From: Pogostemon cablin
Lineage: Eukaryota; Streptophyta; Magnoliopsida; Lamiales; Lamiaceae
Reading direction: 5' to 3'
Length of the DNA: 64,000 nt
Assembly: GCA_023678885.1 (NCBI GenBank)
Contig: CM042996.1
Location: 6,878,602-6,942,601 of the forward strand
Under the pieces are notes generated by a model, which ran no database searches, was not told the DNA's origin, and saw only the letters and a program-made list of their open reading frames with translations. A program made the position numbers and the translations under genes. Below, one piece after another: positions 20,334-31,224 of the stretch (position 1 is the stretch's first letter; every line of letters starts with the position of its first letter).

Positions 20334-21025
20334 ATACATTTCATTTTCTTCTAAGTAAGCATACTTCAAATGCTCCGACAATGGTTTCAACTCTATCTTC
20401 TTCTTCTCTTGCACTTCCTCCTTTGGTTCTTCATCAAGTTTCTCCACCTTTGCTTCCTTTGCTTCTTCATTCGTGAGTTCCCTATAAGCATTTAAACCAT
20501 GCAATTCATCAATCATTTCATCATTTTCTAAACAAAAAGAAGACTTAGATTTAATAGATTCAATAGAGTAAGAATGACTTATGATAAGTTCAAACGGATC
20601 CTTGGAGTGAAGGTGATACATATGCTCTTTAACAATGTTGTCCACAACCTCCAATCTTCTACATTCCTCCTTGTTTTTAGGATACCTCATAACCTCTCTC
20701 AATGAAAATATCACCTCTTCTTCATTCACTCTTAAAGTGAGCTCCCTTTTTTCCACGTCTATCAATGCCTTTCCCGTGGTAAGAAATGGACGACCAAATA
20801 TTAATGGAACATTTGAATCCTCATCCATGTCTAATACCACAAAATCAACGGTAATACAAACTTGTCAACTTTGATCAAAACATCTTCCATAATTCCTTCG
20901 GATATGTCAATGACCGGTTGGCTAATTGAAGTGTAACCGATGTCGGTTTGACCTCACCAATGCCCAACTTCTTGAAAATTGACAAGGGCATCAAGTTAAT
21001 ACTAGCCCCCAAATCACATTAGGCT
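20334..21025 (-). pseudogene. Athila protease and linker
   Basis: Aspartic protease of the outer element, which cleaves the polyprotein. The active-site segment (a stop, then CDLGASINLMPLSIFKKLGIG) reads down from about 21018. After frame breaks, MDEDSNVPLIFGRPFLTTGKALIDVEKREL follows at about 20830-20735, the usual C-terminal half. A lysine/glutamate-rich linker (about 20490-20380) precedes the RT deletion. Confidence 0.8.
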
Positions 21026-23341
21026 TTGTAATTTTCATGCTCTCCCATCTCACATGGAATAGTAAAACTCCCTGAATCTTTCAATTTAGTGGGAAGTTTC
21101 TTTTGCAATATAGCACTACATTCCTCCGTTAAGTTTACTGTTTCAAACTCTTCCAAGCATCTTTTCTTAGACAAGATATCTTTCAAAAACTTGGAGTAGT
21201 TGAGCATTTGAAGTAAAGTCTCCGCAAAAGGAATGTTCACATGAATTGCACCAGGCAACTTCAGAATTCCCCATTCATCACTTTCAAATTTCTCTTCTCT
21301 CTCTTTACGTTTTGCTTCTCTACATCTTTCCCACTTCTTTAGATACTTCACCTTTTCTTCTTCAAGTATAGGGGTACTTTAATTTTTTCATTAATTTCAA
21401 CTTCTTTCTCTTTCCCTTCTTCATTGATTCTTTCCATAGGCTCAACTTCACATTCTAATTTCTCTACTTCGGTTGGCATAGAAGGCCCTTCGTATTTTGT
21501 TCCACTACGAAGTTTAATAGCCTTACATTGCTCTTTTGGATTAGTAATGGTTGTAGATGAAAATTTCCCTTGATGATGAACTTCACCCCTTTCACTTTCC
21601 ATGTGACTCATTTGTGTCTCCAAAGCTTTGAATCTATTATCAATCACTTCATCTCTTTGCTTCATAGAATCAAACATTTTTTGTTCACCACTTTCTCTTG
21701 CCTCATAAAATCAAACATTTTGGCTATTTGATCCTCCATTGTAAGCTTCCCTTCACTATTTGGAGCTTTCTCCCCCGAATTGATTCCCGATGGTAAAGTA
21801 AGGGCATTCCCTTAATTTCCATATGACAAATTTTCATACTTACGAGGTTGATTGAAATTTCCTTGAAAGTTACCTTGCCCCCATCCTCCTTGCCTTTGTG
21901 GATATCCTCCTCCATGGTTTCCAAAGTTACCACCATAATTTCTTTGGAAGTTCCTTCCTTGCATGAAGGCAACTTCCTCAAGCGTCATCTCCGGTGGATA
22001 CCATGTATCTTGAATTCCAAAATTAGAGGACATACTTTGTTGAGGCATAGATGTCGGCATTTGACAACTTTGAGAAGATTGACCCATATTAGGCATAGTC
22101 ATGCCTTGTTGAGGATTAGGAAACACTTATTGACTCATTAAAGGCAATGACATACCTTGTTGAGGACTTGTAAGCACTTGTTGATTCACCACCGGTGTAG
22201 AATTTGGAGACACTTGTATGTTAGCATTCATCCTCCTTAATATCTCTGTGATCGCCTTATCGGTCATATCTTCCTTAGGCACTTCCACCTTTTTCACTTG
22301 TTCCAAGCACACTTCTTCCATCTTAGCAATTCTCTCCCTTTCATACATCCCCGATGCACGATCCATAGGCCATTGAACCGTATTCAAAGCTACTTCCTCA
22401 CATATAGCAATTGCTCTTTCCGGAGTTTGACACAAAATCGAACCTCCCGCCGAAGCATCAATAAGCATCCTCTCACTTCCATGTAAACCAACATAGAAAA
22501 ATCCTATTTGTTGCTCTTCGGGGAATCCGTGTTGTGGACACTTCCTTAGCATCTATTTGAATCGGTCTCATGCTTCACTAAATGTCTCAAGTAGAAATTG
22601 CTTGAATTGAAAGATTTGCCCTTTTAGATGCAACATCTTTGAAGGCAGAAAATACTTGCTTAAGAACCTTTGTGCCAACTCTCTCTATGTGGTGTAGGAT
22701 CCTGGTGATATAGTATGATACCAAGCCTTAGCTCTATCTCTTAATGAAAACGAGAAAAACTTTATTTTAACAACATCCTCACTTACCCTATTTATCTTTA
22801 TCGTGTTAGCTAACTCCGTAAATTGGGCTAAGTGAGCATTCAGATCCTCCATAGCACCACTACCAAATTAATTTGCTTGCACCATGTTGATCAATCCCGT
22901 CTTTATCTCAAAATTATTCACATTCAATGGCCGGCACATTCCATAATTCCCATATTGCGGTTGGAAATGATCACGGACATTCATTCTCGCTCCATTATTT
23001 TCATTTCCATGAGGTTGATTTTGCACCACCGGAGGATTATTCCTTGCTTCTTGTTATGCCATTAAGTTTTGAATAATAGCTTGCATTTGTTGGTTTTGCA
23101 AGTGCATTTTTTGAGCATAAGCTTGTGGCACAAACTCCGGATTATTGTAACGTCCTCTAACATTATCAACTCCATGAAAATTCCTTATATTGCCTTCTTC
23201 ATCAACCATGTTTGCATTATCCCTTACTTCTTCCATACTCTCTTCCGTAGGCTTTAACACTTCTCGTCTTTGTCTTCTTAAGGTAGCTTCCAATTCCAAG
23301 TTCAAAGGTTCAATAGATTGAGACCTTGAATGAGTTCGCAT
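21019..23341 (-). pseudogene. Athila gag, fragmented
   Basis: Gag of the outer element, split over several frames. The N-terminus starts MRTHSRSQSIEPLNLELEA at 23341. The retrotransposon gag domain is at about 22850-22560 (MEDLNAHLAQFTEL, FSLRDRAKAWYHTISPGSY), with a TAG at 22685-22687 where W is expected. GFFYVGLHGSERMLIDASAGGS (about 22520) is followed by a glutamine/methionine-rich tail around 22200-21980, and a spacer with AIKLRSGTKYEGPSMP and LPTKLKDSGSFTIPCEMG leads into protease. No zinc knuckle is seen in the readable parts. Confidence 0.85.
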
Positions 23342-23468
23342 GTACCTACATGAATTTTCAAATTAGCTATCCAAGTAACCAAGGCAAGTAAACAAGTACC
23401 AAATAAAATAAATATCTTTATCAGAACTAATCAACTTCAAACTCGTTACAACAAAAAGTTTAACATTT

Positions 23469-23486
23469 CGACGGCAAGCGGCGCCA
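23469..23486 (-). other. Primer binding site of the outer element, tRNA-Asp type
   Basis: The coding strand reads TGGCGCCGCTTGCCGTCG, close to the TGGCGCCGTTGCC site complementary to aspartate tRNA that Athila elements use. It starts directly after the LTR end (..AGAACA). Confidence 0.8.
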
Positions 23487-25194
23487 TGTTCTTAGTCGCA
23501 TTTTTAGTAAAATGTGTAAGAGTAAGAGACTCTATCGTCGAGTAAACGTGTGACCAAGTATAAAATTTATAGTAATGTCGTCCCAAGGGAAAGTAAACTC
23601 ATGCTTGTATCCAGATTTTCCATTGATTTATGCTTTGTAAGGATGATAATTTGAAGGTTTTGTATATAAAACTATTACTTAATTCTCTACTTAATCAACT
23701 AGAATTTAAACTAACAAAGTAATGGATCACACAACAAACAAGTGATGAATGGAATGGAGATAGAATTCACTTGAGAAGAGAGCAAGGCTAATCATAATCA
23801 TGGTTAAGACTTGAGCTAGATATGCAAAACTATTGATGTTGAATTTCATTAATTTTCGGACTAAAAGCAATCACGATTTTACTCCTAATCCCTATGGCCA
23901 ATGCAATTAGGTTCTCGACTCTTTTACAAGTCTAAGTCTCCTAGGATTGGTCTTAATCTCAATTTCCTTAAGATACTATGATCATAAGTTGGTTCTTTTC
24001 ATTCAATTTCTTAAGTGTCCCTCTATGAATGTTCTAAGCCTAAGGAGGGTATGACTTACCTCCCCTTATACTAACATGCATGAACATTTCAATATATGAT
24101 TCAATTAAACATCTACTCACAACATTGGAATGGTCATCCTAACACTATGAATAGAGAATTTAATCACACAAGTATTAAAATGAAACATGATTGATATATC
24201 ATAAAAGGAAATCCACAATTTAATTCAAATCACTACTCAAGTTCTACACATCTAACTCTTCATCTCAACCATTCATATTATTAGCCCTACTATAAGACTA
24301 ACCACTAAACATTGTGTTTATACCATTACAAATCAAGCTTTGATCCATTTGAGCCAAAATAAGAAGACAATCAACAATTGAAAAGTAGAATATGCTAATT
24401 CTTTCAATCCTTGATGTTTTCCTCTTCTCAAATGGTGGATGGATGGATTGGATGATTGATTTATGGATTAATTTTGGAGATCAAATGAAAATTGGATGGA
24501 TCTAATGGATAGAGATAAATTATGGATCAAGTGTGTGAGAAAATGTGGTGTGGAGTATGTGTAACTGCTCTGAAAATGATCTCCCCTATCAAATTTCGTA
24601 CAAGTCACCCTTTTATATCACTAATGGACCTTCTAGAAGCTTCCGGAACATTCTGAAAATTACACAGATTTTTGCACCTACATGGCCCGTGCAACAGTGC
24701 ACGGCCCGTGTAGGACACACCTAATTCGGCGTGTTGTGCGTGCTTCCGGACACGGCTCGAGCTGCGCTACACGACTTCAGTCATGGGCCTGTAGCATTTT
24801 TTGACGACAATACATGGCTTTTTCTTACAGGGCAGTGTTCTGCACACGGGGCGTGCAGCAATGCACGGCCCATGCACCAGCACACTGCCTTCTTCCTGGG
24901 CGAGCAGCGATTTCTGATAACAATACACGGCCACTTGTTACAGGGCCGTGTTCCGCACATGGCCCATGCACAAGTATGCATTGTTCCTCCGTCTCCGTTT
25001 CGCTCCTGACTCCGTTTTTATCCATTTCTTGACCTGTTTTACACATATTTAAGCTCATTTACACAATTCTATCAATTTATACCACATTTTTCAAAACAAC
25101 AATAACTCCACCAAAAATCACACAAATACAGATAAAAATATTCGAAAATCCACAAATAAAGACACTACAATCTAGGTGAAAATGACTACGATCA
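23487..25194 (-). repeat. 5' LTR of the outer Athila element
   Basis: About 1.7 kb with no coding content. The inner end is set by the primer site at 23486. The outer end is placed at 25194 because the coding strand starts TGATCGTAGTCATTTTCACC there and a near-identical start (TGATCGTCGCTATTTTCACC) occurs at 49007. A run of short pyrimidine-rich and AT-rich sequence follows, with a GC-rich palindromic island at 24660-24975. The outer boundary is less certain than the inner one. Confidence 0.7.
24660..24975. repeat. GC-rich island of inverted cacggcc/ggcccgtg words in the Athila LTR
   Basis: This carries multiple copies of tgcacggcc, ggcccgtgca, acagggccgtg and ggcccatgca in both orientations. 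It lies about 220 bp inside the LTR start. It shares words with 7570-7810, suggesting the element has two copies of this motif class, one in the LTR and one between pol and ORF1. Confidence 0.75.
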
Positions 25195-25585
25195 GACCAA
25201 TAGTGCATTTTTCCCAAATTTAAATTAAAGTTATGGGCTAAAAGGCAAGGATATGTTTGTTTAGATTTAAGTTGATTAAATAAATCTAATAAATAGTGCT
25301 AATTCATGTTTCTTTTTATTTTGTTATGATATATTTAAATTTTATGTCAAATAAAGTAGGATAAGTATTGGGTGAGATCGAGGATCTTCTAATGTGAGAC
25401 GAATCCTACCACATTCTTTAATATAATAAATAAAACACGGCGCTAATATTCTGCAATCAATTCTTTCAGTGAAAGTGATGTGGCTTTCCTTCATTTTTAT
25501 TAATTGAAAAAATTTAATATTTAAACATAATTAAATATAAAAGAAATTGATTTTGTTTGATAAATACTCCTCTTTATTTTTATAA
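25195..25585. other. AT-rich flank, nothing recognised
   Basis: Plain AT-rich DNA with no open frame, repeat or element end that I can support. Confidence 0.5.
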
Positions 25586-25615
25586 CTAGTACAAATCCCG
25601 CTTATTATGCGGAAT
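25586..25615 (-). mobile_element. Helitron 3' terminus (element body lies to the right)
   Basis: The coding strand reads CCGCATAATAAGCGG (a 4-bp stem with a 7-base loop), then GATTTGTA, then CTAG followed by host T. A short hairpin about 10 bases before CTRR, next to T, is the Helitron 3' signature. The body would extend toward higher coordinates, probably as a non-autonomous copy. I cannot place its 5' TC end. Confidence 0.6.
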
Positions 25616-26112
25616 ATAAAATAATTATCAAAAAAATTTTAATTTAATATATTTATTTTTATAATTTAATATAATTTTTGCTTTTAAGTATAAAATTTTG
25701 ATTTATGCCCCATGCAAGTGATTTACCTTTTGATCTATAATATTGTCTCTATTTCGATTTAATGTATTTGAATTATTATTTTAGTTTGTCTAATAATAAA
25801 ATATTAATTTTTTTAATAAATAAACCACTAAACAGTTACTAATATAATCATATTATTCTATATTAATATAATAATATGATGATTTATTTCAATTTAAAGA
25901 TAAATGTATAATTTCATATATTTAAATAAGTTAAATTTTATGAAAAATAAATATCTTTATAATAATATATCAAAAAGAAAAGTCCAACTAAGGTGCAATT
26001 GAGGCATGCGCATCTAACAATCTTAATTATTAGATTATATTTTAATTTAATCTTCGCTTCCAATTAGATTAAATTTAATAATTAAAACTTTTAAAAAATA
26101 ACTGCCCATTGT
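25616..26112. other. AT-rich, possible Helitron interior
   Basis: No coding sequence. Composed of A/T homopolymer-like runs. It may be the interior of the non-autonomous Helitron ending at 25586, but this is only an inference from position. Confidence 0.3.
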
Positions 26113-26398
26113 ACTCTAAAATAAATCAATTAACCCACCCCAAAATCACCCTAATATAAATTTAATATTATGAATTAAAAAAAGTGAATTTTTTTAAATC
26201 ATCAAATTAACTCTATGTAATAAAATTAATATATGTATTAAGTAAATTACTATACCCTAAAATAAAATCAATTAACCCACCTCCAAAATCATCCTAATAT
26301 AAATTTAATATTATGTATTAATAAAAAGCGAGAAATTTTAAAGACGACGCCTCATTAAATTATCTCCATGTAACAAAATTAATATATATATATATATA
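26113..26398. repeat. ~141-bp tandem duplication
   Basis: The segment starting ctaaaataa-atcaattaaccc at 26113 recurs at about 26254, including ccaaaatca-cctaatataaatttaatattatg and the trailing aaaattaatatat. The two copies are clearly related, with scattered substitutions and small indels. Confidence 0.75.
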
Positions 26399-26654
26399 TT
26401 AATTAAATGAAATGAAATGAAATAAATAAATAAAATAATTGCGTTGATAAAAAATTTATTTAAAAAAACAGAAAAATTATGATTGAATATGAAAGATAAT
26501 GACAAAATTATAACAATGTCAAAGGAAATAAAAATAAATAAAGTCAATTGGTATTAGTAAAAACATTAAAGATATTAACGAAATTAATAAAAAAACAAAA
26601 TAATATAGTTCATATAAATTTGGCATCAAGTATAAAGAAATTTAGAAGAAATAA

Positions 26655-27668
26655 ATAGGGGTGAGCATCGATGAAAAACTAAACCGAACCGAATTTACAA
26701 AATCGAACACCGAAACTCAAAAAAATATGAAACCGAACCGAAACTGAATAAGTGGAAAATCCGAACAAAACCGAACCGAAGATTTCGGTTCGGTACGGTT
26801 TTAAAACTGATTTAACCGAAATTAGCTCGAATAAATTAAGAAAAAATAATAATAATCATAAGCTAAAATACCACTTCCACGGACCATAGTCATGATCTGA
26901 GAAAACTTGCAGCAGATTATTCACCATTAATTTCCTATCTTTATTACAAAGACAACTGCTAATCAAGCTTTCCCCATATTTCTTTTATTTTCAATTTCCT
27001 AACTCTTCCCGTATTTGTATCTTTTATGATTACAAATCTCAATCTTAACCATACAATCCATAAAACCCTTATAGGAATAAAAAAAAAAAACAAATCCATA
27101 CACAGATCTCAATCTCATCTGACGTCATTTTGCTGATAGAAAATATTTTAGTTGCAATAGAAATATTTTGATTTTATCACAGATTTGAAATCAATACAGA
27201 TCTAATTCCATTTTTTTATAGTGAGAGAAATAAAAAGAAAGAAGAAAGAAAAAGGGGGAAGGGAGAATATGGGAGTGACCATAAAGAGAGGAGAATGTGA
27301 TGGCCGGCGGATGCACAAGAAAACAGGTGGTCAACCACCGAGAGTCGACAGCGGTGGAGGTGCGAAATGTTGTGGCGACCGGCGACAAGAGGTTGGGAAT
27401 GGTCGTTGCAGGATGGGGCTGGTGGGCTGGGCAGCGAAAGTTTCAAATATTGAAATGAAATTATGAAGGGTTAGGGATTTCTATTTATATATGTAGTATA
27501 TCGGTTCTGTTATCGGTTTTCAGTTTTTTAAACTCTAAAATCGAAATCGAACCGAACCGAAACACCGAATTTTCATATCCTGAAAACCAAAACCGAATCG
27601 ATTTTTTGAAAACCGAACCGAATTGATCGGTTCGATTCGATTCGGTCGATTTTTTTGGTTTTTCCGAA
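26655..27668. mobile_element. hAT-like non-autonomous element with accgaacc words
   Basis: The left end starts taggggtgagcatcgatg, a form common at hAT-type element ends, followed by repeated aaaccgaaccgaa. The right part carries the same words inverted and direct (cggttcgattcggtcg, accgaaccgaaac). I cannot see a matching right terminus or an 8-bp duplication, so the right boundary is provisional. The interior (27216-27466) is GC-richer and has short open frames on both strands with no recognisable domain. Confidence 0.45.
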
Positions 27669-27716
27669 ATAAAATATGTATGAATGAAAAGAAATTAAAT
27701 AAAAAAAATATAAAAA

Positions 27717-28100
27717 AATAATTGAAAGAAATTTAAATAAAATAAATAAAAGATTGAATACTAACCTAAAGAAAGCTTTAGGAGAATGATTTCTATGTGT
27801 GTGAAGCAAGAATAAAGGAATGGTTGAATATGAAAGTTAATAACAAAATTATAACAATGTCAAAAGCTAATTAAAAAATATATATAGTTCATATAGATTT
27901 GACATCAAGTATAAAGAAAATAACTCAAGAAAATAACTCAAAAGAAATAAATACGTAGGGATAATAGAAATTAAAATAAAATATAACAAAATTAATTGAA
28001 AGAAATTTAAACTTAAATAAAGTAAATAAAAGATTGAATACTAACATGAAGAAAAAGCTTTATTAGAATAGTTTATGTGTGTGTAAAGTAAGAATAAGAA
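27717..28100. repeat. Local duplicated segments, ~270 bp apart
   Basis: attgaaagaaatttaaa followed by ataaaagattgaatactaac at about 27720-27770 recurs at about 27992-28045, together with the following agctttattagaat-type sequence. Parts of 27817-27960 also match 26482-26650 (gaatatgaaag, aaaattataacaatgtc, catcaagtataaag). The region grew by repeated local duplication. Confidence 0.6.
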
Positions 28101-28110
28101 TCTTATTTAT

Positions 28111-28112
<2 letters not shown>

Positions 28113-28199
<87 letters not shown>

Positions 28200-28216
28200 T
28201 GTATGTATGTGTGTGT
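28113..28216. repeat. (AT)n followed by (GTAT)n microsatellite
   Basis: About 60 bp of pure AT dinucleotides (28113-28172), then about 40 bp of the tetranucleotide gtat (28173-28212), ending in gtgtgt. Confidence 0.95.
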
Positions 28217-28727
28217 TTCTAAATAAGATTTAATTTTAATTTTATCACATCTATATTCAAATATTTAATTTAATTAAATATGTATTTATCTACATTAAAT
28301 TTTAATTAATAATTAATTTTTATTTGATTACAATTATATTCAAATCATAAAATAAATATATGTAATTATCTATATTAATTAATAATTAAAATAATTGAGA
28401 AAAATTGTGGAGATAACACCTCATCAAAATTAAATTCTCCTTCAGTATAATAATGATTTCAAGCACTATCAATTATATTAAGTGGATATAACTTTATAAT
28501 AAAAAATTATCATAAATCTTACAAATTAATGGTATCACTTTTTCATGATATTCTTTCTCATTTCTAAGATTATCACTTTTTATTTGTTCTATAAATTATT
28601 TTAGAAATTATTTAATCGATAATTATCACTTTTCTTTTATGAAGTATTACATTTTATTAAAAGTATTGTTATATTTTATTAAAACTATTATCACTTTTTA
28701 TCTATCTTACAAATTGCTTAATAAATA

Positions 28728-28930
28728 CTACCTCCGTCCATCACAAATGTATCCATTTTGCCATTTTGATCCGTCCAATCTTAATGTATCAATTTTCTCT
28801 TTTTAGTAAAAAAGTACACACATGGCCCACCACTCACTACTAACACAACTACCCACTCCATATAAAATAATAATACTCCTTAATCTACTTGGAAAAAACT
28901 AATGAATAACTTTGCGATGGACGGAGGGAG
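28728..28930. mobile_element. Stowaway MITE 1
   Basis: 203 bp with terminal inverted repeats ctacctccgtccatc / gatggacggagggag and a TA duplication on each side (28726-28727, 28931-28932), the Tc1/mariner-related Stowaway signature. No coding content. It would need a mariner-type transposase in trans. Confidence 0.9.
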
Positions 28931-29089
28931 TATAATTTAATTAGACGATATAATTTTTTCATAATCATGAATCAGTTTACATTTAAAATGTTATCACTTA
29001 TATTTATCTTATAAATCATTCACACATATGAAATAATCAATGATTATTATCATTTTTTCTTGATCAAATATTACTTTTTATAAAAAATA

Positions 29090-29583
29090 CTCCCTCCATC
29101 CCACCGAATGTCTCCATTTTACTATATTGGGCGTCTCATCCCTATATCCCCATTTCGCACTTTTAATAAAAGGCCCCACATGCATATAGAGGTTTTTTAT
29201 AAGGCACTCCAAAGGGGTCTACGGTTCCTTGACCAACTCACTTTTTGTTATAGGTTTCATTTCCAGCCGTGTATCTGGCTTCACTGGTTTAGGTTGCATC
29301 TTATTAGATTGAGTCTTGTTTGTTGGGTAACAGGATCCCTCGTCTGTTCCCTGGTCTGTTGGGTAACAAGATCCCTCTCCTATTCCCTTTTCTTTCGCAT
29401 CTTTTTCGGTCTGTTTTATGTACTTTTCATTTAATTTTTAATGGTATTGCTTAGTTGAATAAAAGACTCCACATGTGGCCCACCACTCACTACTAATACA
29501 ACTACACACCACACATAAAATAATAATACTCCTTAAGCTATGCACAAAATGCAAATGGTCACCTTTCGGCGGGACGGAGGTAG
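29090..29583. mobile_element. Stowaway MITE 2, interrupted
   Basis: Ends ctccctccatccc and gggacggaggtag, flanked by TA (29088-29089, 29584-29585). The internal sequence matches MITE 1 (cccaccactcactac, aataatactccttaa) except for a 275-bp insertion at 29183-29457. Confidence 0.88.
29183..29457 (+). mobile_element. Retroposon-like insertion with 18-bp target duplication
   Basis: The insertion inside Stowaway 2 is flanked by aataaaaggccccacatg (29165-29182) and aataaaagactccacatg (29458-29475), a duplication with two transition differences. A duplication this long points to target-primed insertion by LINE machinery. The 3' part (ttttatgtacttttcattt) resembles plant LINE 3' ends, so a 5'-truncated LINE or a SINE is likely. 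The frame at 29108-29434 spans the junction and is not a gene. Confidence 0.55.
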
Positions 29584-29589
29584 TATTAC

Positions 29590-29910
29590 ACAAACACTTG
29601 TATAAGCTGGGTTTACATACAAACCTATCTAAACCCTATTACTTTTTAATAAATGAAAAATTTATTCTTTAGACACATAAATTGTTACTCTTGAAAATTA
29701 AAAAAATATTACTCTTCAAATTCTTGTAAACCTTGATTTTTCCATTACTTTTTAGTATATGAAAAATTACTCTTTTAGAGACATAAATTATAACTCTTCT
29801 GTATAAAAATTATTACTCTTCAAAAAGTAATTTATTATATACTAAAGAGTAATTTTAGAAAATAGAGTTTACATGTAAACCAATATAAACCCGGTTTACA
29901 TGAGACTCAC
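29590..29910. repeat. Inverted-repeat element with gtttaca ends
   Basis: gggtttacatacaaacc near 29608 and ggtttacat-gtaaacc-type sequence near 29860-29905 form imperfect inverted ends around repeats of attactctt. It could be a small foldback MITE. The ends are not sharp. Confidence 0.35.
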
Positions 29911-30007
29911 TCAAAATGTTATCACTTTTTATCTGTCACACGAATTGTTCAAAAAATATTTCAAAATTCAATTAAACGATTATCACTTTTCAATTATTAG
30001 GTATCAA

Positions 30008-31224
30008 TAGGGATGAAAATGGGTAGGGTAGGGTACGGGTATGGTAAATCCACATACTACCATATACCCTACCCATACCCTACTCTTTTACCCTAAAACA
30101 GAGCTTCAGGTAGGGTACGCGTATACCCATTGGGTATACGGGTAATCCGCGGGTAAATGGATACCTGCAATCTTAGTAAATTTTGCGGATAATCTGCGGA
30201 TACCCGAATCCTCCCGACCCTACCCGACCCGACACAACCCATTTTTTTAACTATAATCCACTAAAAAATAATTATAATACATAAATGAATAACCTAAAAT
30301 AAAATATGCAAATTAGACAACAAAATCAACAACAATAACGTCTAAGTTCGTTAACAAGAAAACATCATAAATTCATAGTTAATTAATCAAATAAAATCAT
30401 AAAACAAACATCATATTCCAACAATTGCTTCCAAGTCCTTGGTTTAAGTATGAAAAATTCAAAGTCTTGCATCTCCTTTTCGCCACTAAGATATCTCAAT
30501 TCGAATATCATTTTTTTTGTTAAAATTTTTAAAAAAATAATTATAATTCTTAAAAATAATTATAAATAACACATAATATTATAACATAGAACAACATTTA
30601 TTATAATTCTTAAAAATTATTTATATTTATATCAGGACAAGAAATTTTAATTAAAAATATTAAACATATTATAATAAATAAATATTAAATACATCAAATT
30701 TTTCATCAACAATATTATTATACTAAACGAAATACTCCCTCTGTCCGGTTCTAAGGTATCCATTTGCTTTTTACACGTGGACAGTTCTAAAATCATTATT
30801 TGCTTTTTGCACGTGGATTAAGGAGTATTATTATTATAGGTAAAGTGCGTAGTTATATTAGAGGGAAGTGATGCGTCATATTGTGTACTTTTTTTACTAA
30901 ATAGAGGTAATTGATACCTTTGAAGCGGACGCCAGGAATAGTGAAATGGATACTTTAGAAGCGGACGGAGGGAGTATTAGATTTAGACATTTAATTAAAT
31001 ATATAATACTATTATTATATACATACATTCGGGTAATTTTCGGGTCGGGTACGGGTCTGGTACGGGTAAATATAAGGGAACATGTACCCTACCCTTACCC
31101 GCACAGTTTTTCTTTGGGTTCGGGTACTACCCTACCCGTTACCCGATTTTACCCGATTTTTTAATACTTATTATGCGGGTACCAGTCAGGTAACCCGACC
31201 CGACGGGTAAAATTGTCATCCCTA
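30008..31224. mobile_element. hAT-type non-autonomous element (1.2 kb) with 8-bp duplication
   Basis: The element starts tagggatga and ends tcatcccta, flanked on both sides by ggtatcaa (30000-30007 and 31225-31232). An 8-bp duplication defines hAT elements. Subterminal regions are dense in gggtacggg/cccgtaccc words, typical of transposase binding sites in this superfamily. No transposase is encoded. A Stowaway MITE is nested inside at 30735-30974. Confidence 0.85.
30735..30974. mobile_element. Stowaway MITE 3, nested in the hAT element
   Basis: Ends ctccctctgtccgg and cggacggagggag with TA on both sides. The subterminal aaggtatccatttg is repeated inverted as atggatacttta. It lies wholly inside 30008-31224 and is therefore younger. 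Confidence 0.88.

Larger units (their letters stand above)
5180..25194 (-). mobile_element. Outer Athila-type Ty3/gypsy element, interrupted and decayed
   Basis: Reading down from 25194: 5' LTR, tRNA-Asp-type primer site, gag, protease, truncated RT, RNase H, integrase, palindromic spacer and ORF1/env-like gene. The span includes the 9.75-kb inner element. Athila assignment rests on primer type, gag sequence (IKLRSGTKYEGP), protease CDLGASINLMP-like site, the ORF1 gene after pol, and G-rich internal tracts. It is broken by many stops, frameshifts and an RT deletion. The low-coordinate end extends to about 4400 or beyond, with no 3' LTR identified. Confidence 0.85.

Noticed and set aside
27216..27466. 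Possible small gene (81 and 76 codons on opposite strands)
   Set aside because: Both strands are open because of local GC richness inside a hAT-like element. No motif.
29108..29434. 108-codon frame with Trp/Leu-rich sequence
   Set aside because: It starts in a Stowaway MITE and crosses into the inserted retroposon, so it cannot be an ancestral gene.
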